Source: Microbacterium sp. CBA3102
GTDB taxonomy: Bacteria > Actinomycetota > Actinomycetes > Actinomycetales > Microbacteriaceae
Assembly: GCF_007954505.1 (NCBI RefSeq)
Contig: NZ_CP042412.1
Location: forward strand, 2,604,001 to 2,668,000
Direction of reading: 5' to 3'
DNA length: 64,000 bases
In this document: in pieces, positions 62,147-64,000 of the stretch
How the letters are laid out: the number at the start of each line of letters is the position of its first letter
How positions within the stretch are numbered: position 1 is the first letter of the stretch
Program-made: the position numbers and the translations under genes
Notes under the pieces: generated by a model
The model's database searches: none
What the model was told of the DNA's origin: nothing
Seen by the model: only the letters and a program-made list of their open reading frames with translations

Positions 62147-63682
62147 ATGACCCGTACTGCGTCGATCCCGACGACAGAGACGGATGCTCCCCGTGTCGGA
62201 GCCCGTGGCTGGGCGGCGCTCGTCGTCCTCATGCTGCCGGTGCTTCTGGTGTCGGTGGACAACACGGTGCTGAGCTTCGCGCTCCCTGAGATCTCCATCG
62301 CGCTCGCGCCCACCGGTGCGGAGCAGCTGTGGATCATCGATGTGTACCCGCTGGTGCTCGCGGGACTCCTCGTCACGATGGGTACCCTGGGTGACCGGTT
62401 CGGACGTCGGAAGATGCTGCTGATCGGGGCGACCGGCTTCGCCGCCGTATCCGCACTCGCCGCCTTCGCGCCCACGGCCGGCTTGCTGATCGCCGCCCGT
62501 GCGCTCCTGGGTCTCTTCGGCGCCATGCTGATGCCGTCGACGCTCTCCCTCCTCCGGTCGATCTTCCGCAACCGTGATCAGCGCCGCATGGCGATCGCGG
62601 TCTGGGCATCGGCGTTCTCCGCCGGGTCGGCGTTGGGTCCGATCGTGGGCGGCATCCTGCTCGAGCACTTCGCCTGGGGATCGGTCTTCCTGATCGCCGT
62701 TCCGGTGCTCATCCCCCTGCTCATCGCCGCACCGCTGCTGGTGCCGGAGAGTCGTGATCCGAACCCGGGTCGCATCGATCTGATCAGCATCGCGCTGTCG
62801 ATGGCGACCATGATCCCGGTGGTCTACGCGATCAAGTCCCTCGCGGTGGACGGCCCGAGCCTCACCGCCGGCGCCTGGGCTCTGCTCGGCTTCGGCATGG
62901 GCTACCTGTTCGTCCGTCGTCAGCTGCGGGCCAAGAGCCCGATGCTCGACATGGCGCTGTTCCGGCGCGGTTCCTTCTCCGGGGCGATCCTGGTGAACCT
63001 GCTCAGCGTGGTCGCGCTGGTGGGCTTCCTGTACTTCGTGTCGCAGCACCTGCAGCTGGTCCTCGGCCTGTCGCCGATGATGGCCGGCATCGCACTGGTC
63101 CCCGGCATGCTCGCGATGATCGTGGCGGGGCTCTCCGTCGTGCCGGTCTCGCGCCGCGTGCCGCCGCACATCGTGGTCCCCGCCGGGCTCGCGTTCTCGG
63201 TGGCCGGCTACCTCATCGTGGCGTTCACGACGCATGAGCACGGCGTCCTCCCGCTCGTGGTGGCGTTCGTGGTGCTGGGCATCGGCATCGGCGCGGCGGA
63301 GACGATCTCCAACGAGCTGATCCTCTCGAGCGCTCCCGCGGCCAAGGCAGGCGCGGCGAGTGCGGTCTCGGAGACGGCGTACGAGCTCGGGGCGGTGCTC
63401 GGCACCGCGGTGCTCGGTGGCATCATCACGGCGTTCTACCGCGGCGCTCTCGTGCTTCCGGCAGGTCTGCCCGCCGATGTCGCCCACGCGGCGGAGGAGA
63501 CCCTCGCCGGTGCCTACACCGCCGCGCAGGAGCTCCCGGCGCAGCTGGGGACGGCCCTGTGGGACGCGGCGGCCGACGCATTCGGTTCCGGTGTGACGGT
63601 GACGTCGCTGATCGGGGCCGGGCTCGTCGTGGTCGCCGGGGTGATCGCCGCCGTCACACTGCGCAAAGCCCCCTCGCACTGA
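62147..63682 (+). CDS. MFS multidrug exporter, DHA2 family (14 TM)
   Basis: A 511-residue proton-driven exporter of the EmrB/QacA/SmvA type with fourteen hydrophobic segments. LLVSVDNTVLSFALPEIS holds the conserved aspartate of helix 1 (motif D1), GDRFGRRKMLLIG is motif A, and SAGSALGPIVGGILLEHF is motif C. It is the partner of the divergent TetR repressor, so export is probably induced by its substrates (cationic dyes and antiseptics in known relatives). An cctgagaggtgttcc ribosome site precedes the ATG. Confidence 0.92.
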   Translation: MTRTASIPTTETDAPRVGARGWAALVVLMLPVLLVSVDNTVLSFALPEISIALAPTGAEQLWIIDVYPLVLAGLLVTMGTLGDRFGRRKMLLIGATGFAAVSALAAFAPTAGLLIAARALLGLFGAMLMPSTLSLLRSIFRNRDQRRMAIAVWASAFSAGSALGPIVGGILLEHFAWGSVFLIAVPVLIPLLIAAPLLVPESRDPNPGRIDLISIALSMATMIPVVYAIKSLAVDGPSLTAGAWALLGFGMGYLFVRRQLRAKSPMLDMALFRRGSFSGAILVNLLSVVALVGFLYFVSQHLQLVLGLSPMMAGIALVPGMLAMIVAGLSVVPVSRRVPPHIVVPAGLAFSVAGYLIVAFTTHEHGVLPLVVAFVVLGIGIGAAETISNELILSSAPAAKAGAASAVSETAYELGAVLGTAVLGGIITAFYRGALVLPAGLPADVAHAAEETLAGAYTAAQELPAQLGTALWDAAADAFGSGVTVTSLIGAGLVVVAGVIAAVTLRKAPSH

Positions 63683-63764
63683 CCAGTACGCTGGGAGGAT
63701 CGGCCCGCCCCGCCCTGCGGCAGGTCTGGGCCGGTCCATCCCCGTGCAGTGCGCAAGGAGTGTC

Positions 63765-64000
63765 ATGTCGCGTGTCGTGAAGCTGGCCGTCATCCCCGGT
63801 GACGGCATCGGTCCCGAGGTCATCGCCGAGGCGGAGAAGGTGCTCGACGCCGTGACCGCGGCGAGCGACGTCGTGTTCGAGAAGACCCGCTTCTCGCTCG
63901 GCACCGGCCGCTTCCTGGAGACCGGCGACACGCTCACCGATGACGACCTCGCCGCCATCGCCGCCCACGACGCGATCCTGCTCGGCGCCGTCGGCGGAAC
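63765..64000 (+). CDS. leuB: 3-isopropylmalate dehydrogenase (3' partial)
   Basis: The first 78 codons of leuB, cut by the window edge. VKLAVIPGDGIGPEVIAEAE and LLGAVGGT are the NAD-binding and leucine-enzyme signatures. It oxidises 3-isopropylmalate in leucine synthesis, fitting the ilv genes at 39-44 kb, though it is in a separate transcription unit. A gcaaggagtgtc ribosome site precedes the ATG; the 82 bases before it hold a TACGCT -10-like box at 63689 but no attenuator. Confidence 0.93.
   Translation, partial: MSRVVKLAVIPGDGIGPEVIAEAEKVLDAVTAASDVVFEKTRFSLGTGRFLETGDTLTDDDLAAIAAHDAILLGAVGG

Overview
The window is a dense chromosomal segment of a high-G+C actinobacterium, most likely a Microbacteriaceae member close to Microbacterium. 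The grounds are strong G/C bias at third codon positions, the conserved actinobacterial order pgsA-cinA-clgR-DUF3046-recA-recX-miaB-miaA-dapF-hflX, a tmRNA whose tag reads AETKRNDFALAA, a CtpE-type P-type ATPase, a surface protein ending in an LAxTG-type sorting signal, and many genes with a -10 box directly before the start codon (leaderless promoters). I see no prophage, insertion sequence or CRISPR array. The genus is an inference from gene content, not from a search.

Layout. 1-2.0 kb: the end of a membrane protein, then a leftward redox group (OsmC, DUF4395 protein, membrane thioredoxin). 2.0-10.3 kb: thyA-dfrA-SDR, dapA, rnj, a GNAT acetyltransferase and ftsK. 10.3-20.6 kb: the pgsA-cinA-clgR-DUF3046-recA-recX-miaB-miaA core with an SOS box before recA, then dapF, a small methyltransferase and hflX. 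20.6-26.4 kb: SIMPL protein, ssrA, P-type ATPase, lipoprotein, hisN and tRNA-Lys. 26.6-31.2 kb: a cell-wall-anchored protein, a YbaK editing protein, a marR-MFS efflux pair and an IclR regulator. 31.3-33.9 kb: an acetoacetate-use operon (SCOT A/B and thiolase). 33.9-39.2 kb: a small membrane protein, a frameshifted aminotransferase, an MFS gene with a candidate leader ORF, and otsA-otsB. 39.3-44.5 kb: ilvD-ilvB-ilvN-ilvC. 44.6-54.2 kb: a carbohydrate locus with two GH29 fucosidases, a ROK repressor, an ABC importer, a ROK kinase and an M81/MlrC protein. 54.3-57.9 kb: a large FAD/Fe-S 2-hydroxyacid dehydrogenase and its divergent GntR regulator. 57.9-64 kb: three small membrane proteins, serA, a tetR/MFS pair and the start of leuB.

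How the genes work together. thyA and dfrA couple dTMP synthesis to folate recycling. dapA and dapF supply diaminopimelate. ilvDBNC and leuB make branched-chain amino acids, and serA opens serine synthesis. recA-recX and clgR belong to DNA-damage and proteolysis control. The most distinctive part is the glycan locus. Two promoter regions 2.5 kb apart share an 11-bp palindrome (ACATCGGATGT), one before the solo fucosidase and one between the divergent ROK repressor and the ABC operon. This suggests one repressor controls import, intracellular defucosylation and an M81/MlrC hydrolase of unknown role.
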